56,319 nucleotides of DNA. Origin: Proteiniphilum sp. GTDB taxonomy: Bacteria > Bacteroidota > Bacteroidia > Bacteroidales > Dysgonomonadaceae. Within the stretch, counting starts at the first letter, position 1. Each line of letters begins with the position of its first letter. The translations under genes and the position numbers were made by a program. The notes beneath the pieces are model-generated. The model saw nothing but the letters and a program-made list of their open reading frames with translations. It was not told the DNA's origin and made no database searches. Location of the stretch: assembly GCA_028709605.1 (NCBI GenBank), contig JAQVWR010000010.1, positions 1-56,319 of the forward strand, written 5' to 3'. This document shows, piece after piece, positions 26,500 to 36,325 of this stretch.

Positions 26500-27519
26500 T
26501 CAGGAAAGGAACGCATGGAAAGGATCAAAATGAGAGAGATAAAACAGCAGCATCACGACTATGTTGAGAGATGCCAGCCATCCATCGCTCCTGGCATTCG
26601 TACGGGTGAAATAGTAGGCATTCAGGTAGGAGATCAACGCGATGGCAAGGGTCAGGAAGAAGAGCGTCCGGCTCCAGTAGATGACCTGGAGCAGCAGGAG
26701 AAACACAACTAAATAGACCACAAACCGCATCAGCTTGAGGGTGAGCACTTTGTCCCGGGAGTATGTCCGGGTGCTGAGAATCATGTTCGAGATAAAAAAG
26801 AGCGCCACAAACAGCACGGCGATCCATTCTGTAATGGAATAGTCCGGAAGGAGGGGAACGGAGAAAGCGGAAAAGAAGCGGAAAGGCTGCAGGAAGCCAT
26901 ACACATCATCCTGAAGGAAATGGACTGAGAAAAGGGAGAGATAAACCAGCAGGATGCCGAACAGAAAGGTGAGAAGAGCACGCCACTGAGAACCGCGCAT
27001 GGACCGTTCGCCTCTCCACCAGAGGGGTACAAGCGCCAATGCCCCAATGTGGAAGAGGGAAGCGAACGCAATCAGGATGGCCGACCGGAAGGAGCACAGA
27101 TAGGCTTCCTGTTTTTGATAGGATTGCAGCAGCGGAAAGAAAGCCAGCAGAACACCGATCACCGCCACCAAATCGGCCGACATGACCAGGAACCGGGGAT
27201 GAAGACTCAACAGGAAGAGCGGCACCATAAAAGGGAGGTTCGACCGTGTGCGGATCAACGCAAAACGGTTGTTCATTGAGTGGATCAGTCTGGCAATCAG
27301 CAAAACGGAGAGGGTGGATGCCGCCAGTGAAACCACCGGATCGGAGAAAAAAGGAGCCAGATACTGCCAGAGATGGCTGCTGTCAGGGTAGGATATTGGC
27401 CTGTCTTTTGCCTGAGAAAACAGCAGCACCCGCATTCCTATGATCACCAACGCAACAGGGAACGATACAAAACGTCCCTCAACGACGGTTCTCCGGAAGG
27501 TGCGGACAAAAGATGACAT
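26500..27519 (-). CDS. DUF6427-type polytopic membrane protein
   Basis: A 339-residue protein with about ten hydrophobic segments spread over its length, for example FPVALVIIGMRVLLF, VAVIGVLLAFFPLL, LLTFLFGILLVYLSLF, IAVLFVALFFISNMIL and VVYLVVFLLLLQVIYW. The general layout, the ends and the position next to a purine gene remind me of Bacteroidetes proteins labelled DUF6427; this is a weak family call. The function is unknown. Encoded 21 bp downstream of purD in the same direction and probably cotranscribed. Confidence 0.7.
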   Translation of the reverse strand: MSSFVRTFRRTVVEGRFVSFPVALVIIGMRVLLFSQAKDRPISYPDSSHLWQYLAPFFSDPVVSLAASTLSVLLIARLIHSMNNRFALIRTRSNLPFMVPLFLLSLHPRFLVMSADLVAVIGVLLAFFPLLQSYQKQEAYLCSFRSAILIAFASLFHIGALALVPLWWRGERSMRGSQWRALLTFLFGILLVYLSLFSVHFLQDDVYGFLQPFRFFSAFSVPLLPDYSITEWIAVLFVALFFISNMILSTRTYSRDKVLTLKLMRFVVYLVVFLLLLQVIYWSRTLFFLTLAIALISYLNAYYFTRTNARSDGWLASLNIVVMLLFYLSHFDPFHAFLS

Positions 27520-27540
27520 ATCTGAATGGAAATAGGGATG

Positions 27541-28818
27541 TTACAGCTTACACAGGTCGAAACCAATATCCTTCCGGTAATTGCAGCGCTCAAAACGGAT
27601 CCGGGAAAGGCTGCAATAGGAACGCTCCAGGGCATCATCCATCGTCTGACCATAGGAGGTGATAGCCAGCACGCGCCCTCCATCGGTGACCACCCGGTTC
27701 TCTTTCCTCCGGGTGCCGGCATGAAAGAGGATGCTGTCGGTCACCTGATCAAGACCCAGGATCTCCTTTCCTTTCTCATACGGCCCCGGATAACCACCCG
27801 AGACCATCATCACCGTGACGGCCGTACGATCGTCGATCTCCAGCTTCCTCCGGTCGAGCGTCTCCGTGGTGACGCCGATAAAGAGATCGAGCAGATCAGA
27901 CTTGATGAGCGGCATCACTACCTCCGTCTCCGGATCGCCCATCCGCACATTGTACTCGATCACCCTGGGCTCCCCATCTACCTTTATCAGACCCAGGAAG
28001 ATAAACCCTTTGTAATCGATCCCTTCCCGGCGCAATCCCTCGATGGTGGGCTCTACAATCCGTGTGCGCACCTTCTCCATAAACAGTTCATCGGCAAAGG
28101 GAACAGGCGAGACAGCGCCCATGCCACCGGTATTGAGACCGGTATCGCCCTCTCCGATGCGCTTATAGTCTTTGGCTACCGGCAGGATCTTATAAGAGCT
28201 GCTATCGGTCAGTACGAAGACAGAACATTCAATGCCTGAGAGAAACTCTTCGATCACCACGCGACGGCTGGCACTCCCGAACTTACCATGAAGCATCTCT
28301 TCCAGCATCCGGCCGGCTTCCTCCACATCCTCCAGGATCAGCACCCCCTTGCCGGCTGCCAGCCCGTCGGCCTTCAGGACGTAAGGCGACGGGAGGGAGT
28401 GAAGGAAGGCTTTTCCTTCCTCAATGGTATTGGAGGTGACGGTTTGGAACCGTGCCGTGGGAATCTGGTGACGCATCATGAAGTGCTTGGCAAAATCCTT
28501 GCTCCCCTCCAGCTTTGCTCCTTCCTTTGAAGGGCCGATCACGGCGATATGGCAGATGTCCTCGTCGTCACGGAAGAAATCATAAACCCCCTCCACCAGC
28601 GGATCTTCGGGTCCCACCACAATCATGTCGATGTCATGCTCCAGCGAAAACCGCTTCATCGCCCCAAAATCGGTCACCGCGATGGGCACGTTGGTACCCA
28701 ACTGAGCGGTACCCGCATTGCCCGGGGCAATATAGAGATTGTTCAAGTAACTGCTTTTGCGTATTTTCCACGCTATAGCGTGTTCACGCCCTCCGGAGCC
28801 AAGAAGAAGAACATTCAT
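27541..28818 (-). CDS. purD: Phosphoribosylamine-glycine ligase
   Basis: A 425-residue ATP-grasp enzyme, step 2 of purine synthesis. The N-terminal motif [17 protein letters not shown] is diagnostic; [27 protein letters not shown] and the metal-binding [13 protein letters not shown] follow in order. Length is normal. The -7 box TAGCTTTG at 28886-28893 lies 67 bp upstream. First gene of a run with the membrane protein and hypothetical protein downstream. Confidence 0.95.
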   Translation of the reverse strand: MNVLLLGSGGREHAIAWKIRKSSYLNNLYIAPGNAGTAQLGTNVPIAVTDFGAMKRFSLEHDIDMIVVGPEDPLVEGVYDFFRDDEDICHIAVIGPSKEGAKLEGSKDFAKHFMMRHQIPTARFQTVTSNTIEEGKAFLHSLPSPYVLKADGLAAGKGVLILEDVEEAGRMLEEMLHGKFGSASRRVVIEEFLSGIECSVFVLTDSSSYKILPVAKDYKRIGEGDTGLNTGGMGAVSPVPFADELFMEKVRTRIVEPTIEGLRREGIDYKGFIFLGLIKVDGEPRVIEYNVRMGDPETEVVMPLIKSDLLDLFIGVTTETLDRRKLEIDDRTAVTVMMVSGGYPGPYEKGKEILGLDQVTDSILFHAGTRRKENRVVTDGGRVLAITSYGQTMDDALERSYCSLSRIRFERCNYRKDIGFDLCKL

Positions 28819-28885
28819 AAAATCAGTGAGTCTTTTTCAAAATTAAGTGCTGCTGCCCGGGCAGAAACAAACGGACAACAACGCA

Positions 28886-28893
28886 CAAAGCTA
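28886..28893 (-). promoter_or_regulatory. -7 box of purD
   Basis: Minus strand TAGCTTTG, TAnnTTTG match, 67 bp upstream of the start codon. No purine riboswitch fold is evident in the leader. Confidence 0.4.
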
Positions 28894-28986
28894 CTAAAAA
28901 AAATCAAAAATGGCACCGGCGGTTCTGAAAAATGGGAGCAGGGAGGAAGAAACAGGAAAAAAAAGCTCCTTTCAGCGTGAAACCGC

Positions 28987-28994
28987 TATCTTTG
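28987..28994 (+). promoter_or_regulatory. -7 box of the NPD-family gene
   Basis: TATCTTTG, perfect match, 17 bp upstream of the ATG at 29012, so the leader is only about 10 nt. Confidence 0.5.
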
Positions 28995-29011
28995 CATATA
29001 AAAAAAGAGTT

Positions 29012-29965
29012 ATGGTTCAAAACAGAGTATGCAGCCTTTTCGGCATCCGCTATCCGGTGATCCAGGGAGGGATGGTCTGGTGTAGCGGCTGGCGACTGGC
29101 CGCAGCGGTCAGCAATGCCGGGGGATTGGGACTGATCGGCGCCGGCTCGATGCATCCGGATACGTTGCGCGAGCATATTGTCAAATGCAGGGCAGCCACA
29201 CAGAAGCCTTTCGGCGTAAACATTCCGCTGATGTACCCGCAGATCGAGGAGATCATGCAGATCGTGACAGCGGAAAAGGTGCCGGTGGTCTTCACCTCCG
29301 CAGGGAACCCGAAGCCATGGACCAGCCGACTGCAAAGCGCAGGGATTACCGTGGCACACGTGGTCTCCGGCTCCCGCTTTGCCCGAAAAGCGGCAGAGGC
29401 GGGTGTCGATGCCATCGTAGCCGAAGGATTTGAAGCAGGCGGCCACAACGGACGCGAGGAGACCACCACGCTGACCCTAATCCCGCAGGTGCGTGCCGCC
29501 ACGGAGCTGCCGCTGATCGCTGCCGGCGGCATCGCCACCGGCGGGGCCATGGCGGCCGTGTTCGCACTGGGTGCCGAAGGGGTACAGGTGGGCACCCGTT
29601 TCGCACTCACCGCAGAGAGCTCCGCCAGCGAGGCTTTCAAGCAGCGATGCATCACACTGAATGAGGGAGAGACCTTCCTTTCACTGAAGAAAGTAAGTCC
29701 CACGCGACTGATTAAAAACGATTTCTTTCTGAAGGTACAGGAGCTCGAAGAACGGGGTGCCACTGCCGATGAGCTCCGCGAGCTGCTGGGGCGGGGACGC
29801 GCTAAAAAAGGCATCTTTGAAGGCGATCTCACCGAAGGAGAGCTTGAGATCGGACAGATTGCCTCCCACATCCGGAAGATCCTGCCTGCCGACGAGGTGG
29901 TCCGTCAAATGATGGAGGAGTACCACGATACGCTGCAGCGTTTGTCGGGACAATCTTTCGCATGA
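29012..29965 (+). CDS. NPD-family flavoprotein (nitronate monooxygenase or FabK-like)
   Basis: A 317-residue FMN-binding TIM barrel. RYPVIQGGMVWCSGWRLAAA and NAGGLGLIGAG mark the N-terminus; EGFEAGGHNGREE, LPLIAAGGIATGGAM and GAEGVQVGTRFALTAESSAS form the FMN site. Nitronate monooxygenases and the enoyl-ACP reductase FabK share this fold; the E-x-GGHxG motif and size suit FabK-like members, but I cannot separate the two. The start at 29012 is chosen because a -7 box at 28987-28994 would place the longer frame (from 28910) before the transcript. PtpA follows 76 bp later. Confidence 0.83.
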   Translation: MVQNRVCSLFGIRYPVIQGGMVWCSGWRLAAAVSNAGGLGLIGAGSMHPDTLREHIVKCRAATQKPFGVNIPLMYPQIEEIMQIVTAEKVPVVFTSAGNPKPWTSRLQSAGITVAHVVSGSRFARKAAEAGVDAIVAEGFEAGGHNGREETTTLTLIPQVRAATELPLIAAGGIATGGAMAAVFALGAEGVQVGTRFALTAESSASEAFKQRCITLNEGETFLSLKKVSPTRLIKNDFFLKVQELEERGATADELRELLGRGRAKKGIFEGDLTEGELEIGQIASHIRKILPADEVVRQMMEEYHDTLQRLSGQSFA

Positions 29966-30041
29966 TGACCGTCGCCCCTTCTCCATGCAACAAAAAAGCA
30001 CATGCAGGAGACCACAACACAGCACAAAAAGCAACCAATAT

Positions 30042-32216
30042 ATGACACTATACAGACGATTCCTCATTTCCTTTTTCCTCATTTTGACGGCCCTCTCCGC
30101 TCAGCTGAAGGCACAGGAAAAGCGACTCTTCACCCTAGAGGAACTGATCCCCGGCGGAAAAGAGTATGCCCGCTTCTCTCCCCGCATCCCGGCCCGCTAT
30201 CAATGGTACGGCAACCGACTGATGGTCACTGAGAACGACTCGGTCTGGGAGATAGCAGATCCCGCAGGAAAAAGCAGAAAAGAGCGGCTGCTCACCTTTG
30301 CAGCGATTACCGCCGCTCCCGGCCTGGAACAGCAGCAGGTGAACCGGCTTTCTTTCCCGCAGGAGGGGGGAGCCGTTGCCATCCTCCACACCACCGACGG
30401 TATTGCCACCTATGACCCGGAGAATAAAAGGGTGCTCGCCTTTTTCACCTACCCGGAGCAGAGTGCCGGCCATGACCTCTCTCCCTCCGGACGGCAGCTG
30501 GCCTATACGAAAGAGAACAACCTCTTTTGGCAGGACAGCGAGGGCAGGGAACATGCGGTCACCGCAGATTGTGACAAGGGGATCGTCAGCGGCCAACCGG
30601 TACACCGCAATGAGTTCGGCATCCAAAAAGGTATCTTCTGGTCGCCTGACGGCAACCGAATGGCTTTCTACCGGATGGATGAGCGGATGGTAAGCGGCTA
30701 CCCGCTGGTGGATGCCTCGGAGAGAGTGTCCGAAACGAAACCTGAAAAATACCCCATGGCAGGGATGACCAGCCACGAGGTGACCATCGGCATCCATGAT
30801 ACCCGAAACGGGGAGACCATCTTTCTGAAAACAGGGGAGCCGGCGGAGCAGTACCTCACGAATATCGCCTGGAGCCCCGGCGGAGAGTCCCTCTATGTAG
30901 CCCACCTCAACCGCAGTCAAGACACCATGCAGCTGAAACGATACAACAGCATGACGGGCGAAATGGAGCGTACCCTCTTCGAAGAGACCAATCCTAAATA
31001 TGTGGAACCGGAGAACCCGGTGCTCTTCGTAACAGGACGGGACGATCGGTTTATCTGGCAAAGCAAACGAAACGGTTACAACCATCTCTATCTCTATGAC
31101 ACCCGCGGGAGGATGCTGAAACAGCTGACTGACGGCAGCTGGGAGGTGACCGAAGTGATTGGGTTCGACGCAAAAGGAGCCAACCTCTTTTTTCTTTCCA
31201 CCCTCTCCTCTCCCATTGAGCGACATATCTGCAGTGTCAACCTCAAAAGCGGGAAGATCACACAGCATACCACCGTACCGGGCATGCATACCGCACAACT
31301 CAGTCCCTCGGGCAGATACCTGATTGACCGCTATACGGCGCACGACAATCCCGGGCAGATCGACCTGCTCGACACCCGCACGGGAAAATCGACCTGTCTG
31401 GCAGCAGCCGCTGATCCCTTTGTCCGCTATGCGATGCCATCGGTCACAGCAGGCACCCTCAAGGCGGCCGACGGGGTGACCGACCTGTATTACCGGCTGG
31501 TGAAGCCTGCCGACTTCAACCCTGCAAAAAAATACCCGGTAGCGGTCTACGTTTACGGCGGCCCCCACTCGCAGATGGTGAACAACCGCTGGCGCTACGG
31601 CTCCGGCGGCTGGGAGACCTATATGGCGCAGAAAGGCTATCTCGTCTTCGTGATGGACAACCGCGGCACCTCTTACCGCGGACTAGCCTTTGAGCAGGCG
31701 ACATACAGGCGACTGGGCACAGCAGAGGCGGAAGACCAGATGAAAGGGGTAGAGTTTCTCCGGTCGCTGCCGTTTGTGGACAGCGAAAGCATGGGCATCC
31801 ACGGCTGGAGCTACGGCGGCTTTATGACCATCAACATGTTGCTGCGCTACCCGGATGTCTTCAAAGTGGGCGTAGCCGGGGGCCCCGTCATCGACTGGAA
31901 ATACTACGAGGTGATGTACGGCGAACGCTATATGGACACCCCGCAGGAGAATCCCGAAGGGTATGCAGAAAGCAGCCTGCTCAACAGGGCGGGTAACCTG
32001 CAGGCGCGGCTGCTGATCATCCACGGCGACGAGGACCCCACGGTGGTGATGCAACACACCCTGCAGTTCCTGAAAGCGAGCATAAAAGCCGGCACCCATC
32101 CCGACCTGTTTATCTATCCGGGACACGGCCACAACATGATCGGCCCTGACAGGGTGCACCTGCATGCGCATATCACCCGTTATTTTGAGGATTTTATCCA
32201 TCGGGATAAGCCGTGA
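30042..32216 (+). CDS. ptpA: Prolyl tripeptidyl peptidase (S9, PtpA-like)
   Basis: A 724-residue exported serine peptidase with a signal peptide (RRFLISFFLILTALSAQLKA). An N-terminal beta-propeller is followed by the alpha/beta hydrolase domain. Ser is in GIHGWSYGGFMT, Asp in LLIIHGDEDPTVV and His in IYPGHGHNMIGPDRVHL. GQPVHRNEFGIQKG and MYGERYMDTPQENPEGY match what I recall of P. gingivalis PtpA, including the glutamates that hold the substrate amino end. PtpA removes Xaa-Yaa-Pro tripeptides from peptides, helping peptide-fermenting bacteria use protein. DPP IV proper has a double Glu motif not seen here. ATG at 30042 chosen for the signal peptide. Confidence 0.9.
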   Translation: MTLYRRFLISFFLILTALSAQLKAQEKRLFTLEELIPGGKEYARFSPRIPARYQWYGNRLMVTENDSVWEIADPAGKSRKERLLTFAAITAAPGLEQQQVNRLSFPQEGGAVAILHTTDGIATYDPENKRVLAFFTYPEQSAGHDLSPSGRQLAYTKENNLFWQDSEGREHAVTADCDKGIVSGQPVHRNEFGIQKGIFWSPDGNRMAFYRMDERMVSGYPLVDASERVSETKPEKYPMAGMTSHEVTIGIHDTRNGETIFLKTGEPAEQYLTNIAWSPGGESLYVAHLNRSQDTMQLKRYNSMTGEMERTLFEETNPKYVEPENPVLFVTGRDDRFIWQSKRNGYNHLYLYDTRGRMLKQLTDGSWEVTEVIGFDAKGANLFFLSTLSSPIERHICSVNLKSGKITQHTTVPGMHTAQLSPSGRYLIDRYTAHDNPGQIDLLDTRTGKSTCLAAAADPFVRYAMPSVTAGTLKAADGVTDLYYRLVKPADFNPAKKYPVAVYVYGGPHSQMVNNRWRYGSGGWETYMAQKGYLVFVMDNRGTSYRGLAFEQATYRRLGTAEAEDQMKGVEFLRSLPFVDSESMGIHGWSYGGFMTINMLLRYPDVFKVGVAGGPVIDWKYYEVMYGERYMDTPQENPEGYAESSLLNRAGNLQARLLIIHGDEDPTVVMQHTLQFLKASIKAGTHPDLFIYPGHGHNMIGPDRVHLHAHITRYFEDFIHRDKP

Positions 32217-32266
32217 CCCTACCGTGTGCTCACAGAGCTGCTCGGGGTTTTTTCCTGAAAACTTAC

Positions 32267-32274
32267 TATCTTTG
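32267..32274 (+). promoter_or_regulatory. -7 box of the MBL-glycosyltransferase operon
   Basis: TATCTTTG, perfect match, 9 bp upstream of the ATG at 32284; the transcript would be nearly leaderless. Confidence 0.5.
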
Positions 32275-32283
32275 CATCTGGTT

Positions 32284-33108
32284 ATGCAGAATGAACTATT
32301 TCCATCGGAGCGATTCTCCTTCTTCAGCCTCAGCAGCGGCAGCTGCGGCAACTGTTACTTTCTGGGCAACAGCCGCTACGGCATCCTGATCGATGCGGGA
32401 CTCGGTCCCCGCGTAATCAAAAAACGGCTCGCACAGAACGGCGTAGAGCTCTCCTCCATCATGGCGATCCTGATCACGCACGATCACTACGACCATATCA
32501 AGTCGGCCGGTTACCTGGGCGAGAAGCTGCACATTCCGGTATATGCTACCCGTGAGGTGCACCGCGGCATTGATGCCTGTCCCATGATCAGAAACCGACT
32601 GAACGGCGCTGCCAGGTATATTGAGAAGGGATCGCCTTTTCAGATTGAAGACCTGCGCATCACCGCGTTCGATGTACCCCACGACAGCAACGACAACGCC
32701 GGCTATCTCATCGAGTTCGCCGGACAGAAGCTGACGCTGGCCACCGATGTGGGAATGATCACCGATGAGGTGGCCCGGTATGCAGGGCAGGCCAACCACC
32801 TGGTGATCGAGAGCAACTACGACGAGGAGATGCTGCAAAACGGCCGCTATCCGTGGTACCTGAAACGCAGGATCACCTCCGGCACAGGCCACCTGAGCAA
32901 CCGCCAGACAGCCGAATTCCTGGCCAACAGCTACCACGCTGAGCTGCGCACCATCTGGCTGTGCCACCTCAGCGGCGACAACAACAACCCTCTGCTGGCC
33001 TACAACACCATAAAAGAGCATCTCCTTGAGAAAGGCATTGAGGTGGGACAGCAGGTGGCACTCCATGTGTTTGAGAGAAACGTTCTGTCTGATAAAACCG
33101 AACTCTGA
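32284..33108 (+). CDS. Metallo-beta-lactamase-fold hydrolase (YycJ/WalJ-like)
   Basis: A 274-residue MBL-fold protein. The metal ligands are in ILITHDHYDHI (HxHxDH), DVPHDSNDN, and LATDVGM. The beginning SLSSGSCGNCYFLG and ending region WLCHLSGDNNNP are typical of the YycJ/WalJ group, linked to cell-wall signalling or 5'-exonuclease activity in Firmicutes. In this setting its substrate is unknown. The longer frame from 32164 overlaps ptpA; ATG at 32284 fits the promoter. The stop directly abuts the first glycosyltransferase ATG. Confidence 0.87.
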   Translation: MQNELFPSERFSFFSLSSGSCGNCYFLGNSRYGILIDAGLGPRVIKKRLAQNGVELSSIMAILITHDHYDHIKSAGYLGEKLHIPVYATREVHRGIDACPMIRNRLNGAARYIEKGSPFQIEDLRITAFDVPHDSNDNAGYLIEFAGQKLTLATDVGMITDEVARYAGQANHLVIESNYDEEMLQNGRYPWYLKRRITSGTGHLSNRQTAEFLANSYHAELRTIWLCHLSGDNNNPLLAYNTIKEHLLEKGIEVGQQVALHVFERNVLSDKTEL

Positions 33109-34314
33109 ATGAAACTCCTCTTTCTCTTCGGCGGGATCCCCCCCTATATGCATGCACTGCTGAACAAGCTGGCGCAGAAGGGAGCGGCGGTGACGGCAGT
33201 GATCCCTGCCGGCAGGGACTCTATCCTGGGCAAGGGGGTGAAGGTAACCGACGGCAGCGGTGCCTGCTATCGCATCGTCGAAAGCCACACCAAAAAATCC
33301 GGCATCGGCAAAGAGGTTTTTCCACAGCTGCCCACCGTGATTGCACAGGAGCAACCCGACATCCTGATTGCCGGCTGGCCCTGGTTCTTGCAGTACTTCA
33401 CCCAACAGCAGCTGCGTACCACCCTGCGCCGCCAGAGTGTGCAGTTTGTCATCCGCGAGATTCCCTTTCAGATGCCGCCCTACGGCAAAGCACGTTCCTA
33501 CTTCAGGCTGCATCCCGCGTACGACGAAGAGATGAAAACAGTGAGCCGCGGCACCCTCTTTTATCTACGGCAGTGGATCATGATGCGGATACGGCGTTAC
33601 TGCTACGCTCATGCAGATGGCGCCCTGGCTTATGCTTCTTCGGGGAAAGAGCTGATGCCCGGCTACGGCATCGCTCACGAAAAAGTGTTCGTCACCGGCA
33701 ACAGCGGCGATACCGAGGCGCTGCTTCGGGAAAAGGAGCTGCTCCGGGATGAGTCACCCGTTCTGCCGAAGAACGACCGGCGCATCATCCATATCGGACG
33801 GCTGGTGAAATGGAAGCGGGTAGATCTGCTCCTGGATGCCTTCGCACAAGTGAGCAGTCGCTATCCCGACGCAGAACTGGTGGTAGTGGGCGACGGCCCC
33901 GAACGGGAACGACTCAGGCTGCAGGCTGAGAAGCTGAAGGTGGCCGAAAAGGTTCGCTTCACCGGCGCCCTGCATGAACCACGGGAGGTGGGAGCCCTGC
34001 TGCTTGTCTCATCGCTCTACGTGCTGGCCGGCATGGGCGGCCTCTCCATCAACGATGCAATGGCATACGGGCTGCCGGTGATCTGTTCGGTCTGTGACGG
34101 CACGGAACGCGATCTGGTGACGCACGGGGTGAACGGGTTTTTCTTCCGCGAGAATGACGCCGATGACCTGGCAGAGAAGATCGCCACCCTGTTGGATGAC
34201 CCAGACCGCCGCAAGAGAATGGGAGAAGCATCACGCGAGGTGATCGCACACCGGATCAATCTGGAAACGGTGGCCGATCGTTATATGGACGCCTTTACAC
34301 GGATTCTCGCATGA
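33109..34314 (+). CDS. Glycosyltransferase, GT4 family
   Basis: A 401-residue GT-B enzyme. The C-terminal nucleotide-sugar domain has IIHIGRLVKWKRVDLLLDAF, VVVGDGPERERL and KVRFTGALHE. At the usual E-x7-E site it reads GMGGLSINDAMAYGLPV, a variant common in Bacteroidetes where the first Glu is replaced. The start codon follows the previous stop without a gap, and its own stop overlaps the next gene by 4 bp. It probably works with the next two enzymes on a surface polysaccharide or glycolipid; the acceptor is unknown. Confidence 0.87.
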   Translation: MKLLFLFGGIPPYMHALLNKLAQKGAAVTAVIPAGRDSILGKGVKVTDGSGACYRIVESHTKKSGIGKEVFPQLPTVIAQEQPDILIAGWPWFLQYFTQQQLRTTLRRQSVQFVIREIPFQMPPYGKARSYFRLHPAYDEEMKTVSRGTLFYLRQWIMMRIRRYCYAHADGALAYASSGKELMPGYGIAHEKVFVTGNSGDTEALLREKELLRDESPVLPKNDRRIIHIGRLVKWKRVDLLLDAFAQVSSRYPDAELVVVGDGPERERLRLQAEKLKVAEKVRFTGALHEPREVGALLLVSSLYVLAGMGGLSINDAMAYGLPVICSVCDGTERDLVTHGVNGFFFRENDADDLAEKIATLLDDPDRRKRMGEASREVIAHRINLETVADRYMDAFTRILA

Positions 34315-35540
34315 AGATACTGATCATCAACACCTCCGATATCAGGGGAGGGGCTGCCATCGCCGCCTTCCGGCTGATGCAGGGTCTCAACGCAAACGGC
34401 CACCAGGCAAAGATGATGGTACGGGAAAAATTGTCGGACAACGACAACGTGATCCGGGTAGGCAGCAATCAGGCAAACCGATGGAATTTCCTCGCGGAGA
34501 GGGGCCGCATTTTTGCCTACAACCGCTTTTCACGCAAGAACCTGTTCGATGTATCGACTGCTGACAGCGGCATCGCGGTGACCACACATCCCGCATTCCA
34601 GGAGACCGACGTGATCCATCTGCACTGGATCAACCAGGGGATGCTCTCGCTGAATGAGATCGGCAGGATCCTCGCCTCGGGCAAAAAGGTGATCTGGACG
34701 ATGCATGACATGTGGCCCTTTACCGGTATCTGTCACCATGCCGCCGGCTGCAGCAGCTATGAAAGCGGTTGCGGGCAGTGCCCCTATCTGTCGGCTCCGG
34801 CATACAACGACCTTTCACACCATCTTTTTGAACAGAAAAGAAAGAGCTACGCCGGCGGGAAGATCACCTTCGTGGCTTGCAGTCACTGGTTGAGAGAGCT
34901 GGCCGCAAAGAGCCCCCTCACCGCGGGACACCCGATCCTGTCGATTCCCAACCCGATTAACACCACGCAATACAGGCCTATGGACAGGAGAGAGGCAAGA
35001 GAGAAGCTGGGACTGCCACAAGAGGCGAAGATCCTGCTCTTTGCCGCCGCAAAAGCGTCTGATCCGCGTAAAGGCACGGACTATCTGGCAGAGGCCAGCC
35101 ATATCCTGGCTGAAAAGCGAAAGGATATCCTCATCCTGATCGCGGGCAGCCACGGGAAGGAGATGCAGCAGCAGCTTTCTCTGCCCGCAACCTGCCGGGG
35201 GTATGTGACACCCGACGATATGCCGGCTCTCTACAATGCCGCCGACCTGTTCGTGACCCCTTCGCTGCAGGAGAACCTGCCCAACACCATCATGGAGGCA
35301 ATGGCCTGCGGCACCCCCTGCGTGGGGTTCCATACCGGCGGCATTCCCGAAATGATTTCACACCAGCAGAACGGGTATGTCGCCCGCTACAGGGATGCGG
35401 CCGACCTGGCGCAGGGCATTATCTGGGCATTACAGACATCCGTCTGGACACAGCTGTCGGAAAAAGCGCGCACCAAGGCGCTCCATCTGTATGAACAATC
35501 AGTTGTCGTACAACAATATATAAAAGTGTATCATGCATAA
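34311..35540 (+). CDS. Glycosyltransferase, GT4 family (WcaC-like)
   Basis: A 409-residue GT-B enzyme. The N-terminal half has INTSDIRGGAAIAAFRL, DVIHLHWINQG and the typical WTMHDMWPFTGICHH with a Cys-rich loop after it (CSSYESGCGQCP). The donor domain includes a DPRKGTDYL motif and PSLQENLPNTIMEAMACGTP. This pattern is seen in colanic-acid and capsule glycosyltransferases. It overlaps the upstream gene by 4 bp and the downstream gene by 8 bp. Confidence 0.88.
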   Translation: MKILIINTSDIRGGAAIAAFRLMQGLNANGHQAKMMVREKLSDNDNVIRVGSNQANRWNFLAERGRIFAYNRFSRKNLFDVSTADSGIAVTTHPAFQETDVIHLHWINQGMLSLNEIGRILASGKKVIWTMHDMWPFTGICHHAAGCSSYESGCGQCPYLSAPAYNDLSHHLFEQKRKSYAGGKITFVACSHWLRELAAKSPLTAGHPILSIPNPINTTQYRPMDRREAREKLGLPQEAKILLFAAAKASDPRKGTDYLAEASHILAEKRKDILILIAGSHGKEMQQQLSLPATCRGYVTPDDMPALYNAADLFVTPSLQENLPNTIMEAMACGTPCVGFHTGGIPEMISHQQNGYVARYRDAADLAQGIIWALQTSVWTQLSEKARTKALHLYEQSVVVQQYIKVYHA

Positions 35541-36276
35541 GCTATCGGTCATCACCGTCACCTGGAACGCCGTAACCACACTGGAACGAACCCTGCAGAG
35601 CGTCGGAGAGCAATCATGGCCTCTTCTCGAGCACCTGGTCATCGACGGCGGCTCGGACGACGGCACCGTAGAGCTGATCCGCAGCCTTTCGCATGCAAGG
35701 ATGAAGTGGGTGAGCGAACCCGACAAGGGGCTCTACGACGCCATGAACAAGGGAGCTGCCCTGGCGTCGGGCGATTATCTCTGCTTTCTGAATGCCGGCG
35801 ACACCTTTTTTGCTGCCGACACTGTGGAACAGATGATGCGTTCTTGGGCAGATCAGCCGGCACCCGATATCCTCTACGGCGAGACCGCCATCGTGGATGA
35901 GGTCGGCACTTTCCTTCATATGCGGCGGCTGAAGGCCCCCCGCAGACTTGACTGGAAGAGCTTCCGCCGGGGGATGGTGGTCTGCCACCAAGCATTTATC
36001 GTAAAGCGGGAGCTGTTCGAGCCCTACGACCTTGCCTACCGCTTCTCGTCCGATTTTGACTGGAGCATCCGCATGATGAAAAAAGCAGCGTCGATACACC
36101 ATACCCGCCTTACACTGATCAACTACCTGAATGAAGGGATGACCACCCGTAACCATAAAGCATCGCTCAAGGAACGTTACCGCATCATGGCGCACCATTA
36201 TGGGGAACTCCCGACTTTTTTGCATCATCTCTGGTTTGCGGTCAGGGCGCTGGTGAGGCAGATTAAAGGAGATTGA
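35533..36276 (+). CDS. Glycosyltransferase, GT2 family
   Basis: A 247-residue GT-A enzyme. SVITVTWNAVTTLERTLQS is the N-terminal strand, LVIDGGSDDGTVELI and SEPDKGLYDAMNKG bind the nucleotide-sugar, and CFLNAGDTF carries the DxD-equivalent. These match short-chain GT2 enzymes of capsule and O-antigen loci. Overlaps the upstream GT4 gene by 8 bp; third of a three-gene set. Confidence 0.9.
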   Translation: MHKLSVITVTWNAVTTLERTLQSVGEQSWPLLEHLVIDGGSDDGTVELIRSLSHARMKWVSEPDKGLYDAMNKGAALASGDYLCFLNAGDTFFAADTVEQMMRSWADQPAPDILYGETAIVDEVGTFLHMRRLKAPRRLDWKSFRRGMVVCHQAFIVKRELFEPYDLAYRFSSDFDWSIRMMKKAASIHHTRLTLINYLNEGMTTRNHKASLKERYRIMAHHYGELPTFLHHLWFAVRALVRQIKGD

Positions 36277-36293
36277 AGAAGACAATTAAAAAA

Positions 36294-36319
36294 AGCTGAC
36301 AGCTGATTGCTGAATGCTC
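36294..36319. repeat. Heptamer array C upstream of the RNA methyltransferase
   Basis: GCT at 36295, 36302, 36309 and 36316 (units GCTGACA, GCTGATT, GCTGAAT, GCTCAAA). The chosen ATG at 36326 is 10 nt (7+3) after the last GCT. A decoy ATG at 36314 lies inside the array. Confidence 0.85.
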
Positions 36320-36325
36320 AAAAAA

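Noticed and set aside
36314-36325. Upstream ATG for the TrmH-like methyltransferase
   Set aside because: It lies within heptamer array C; the family start fits the ATG at 36326.
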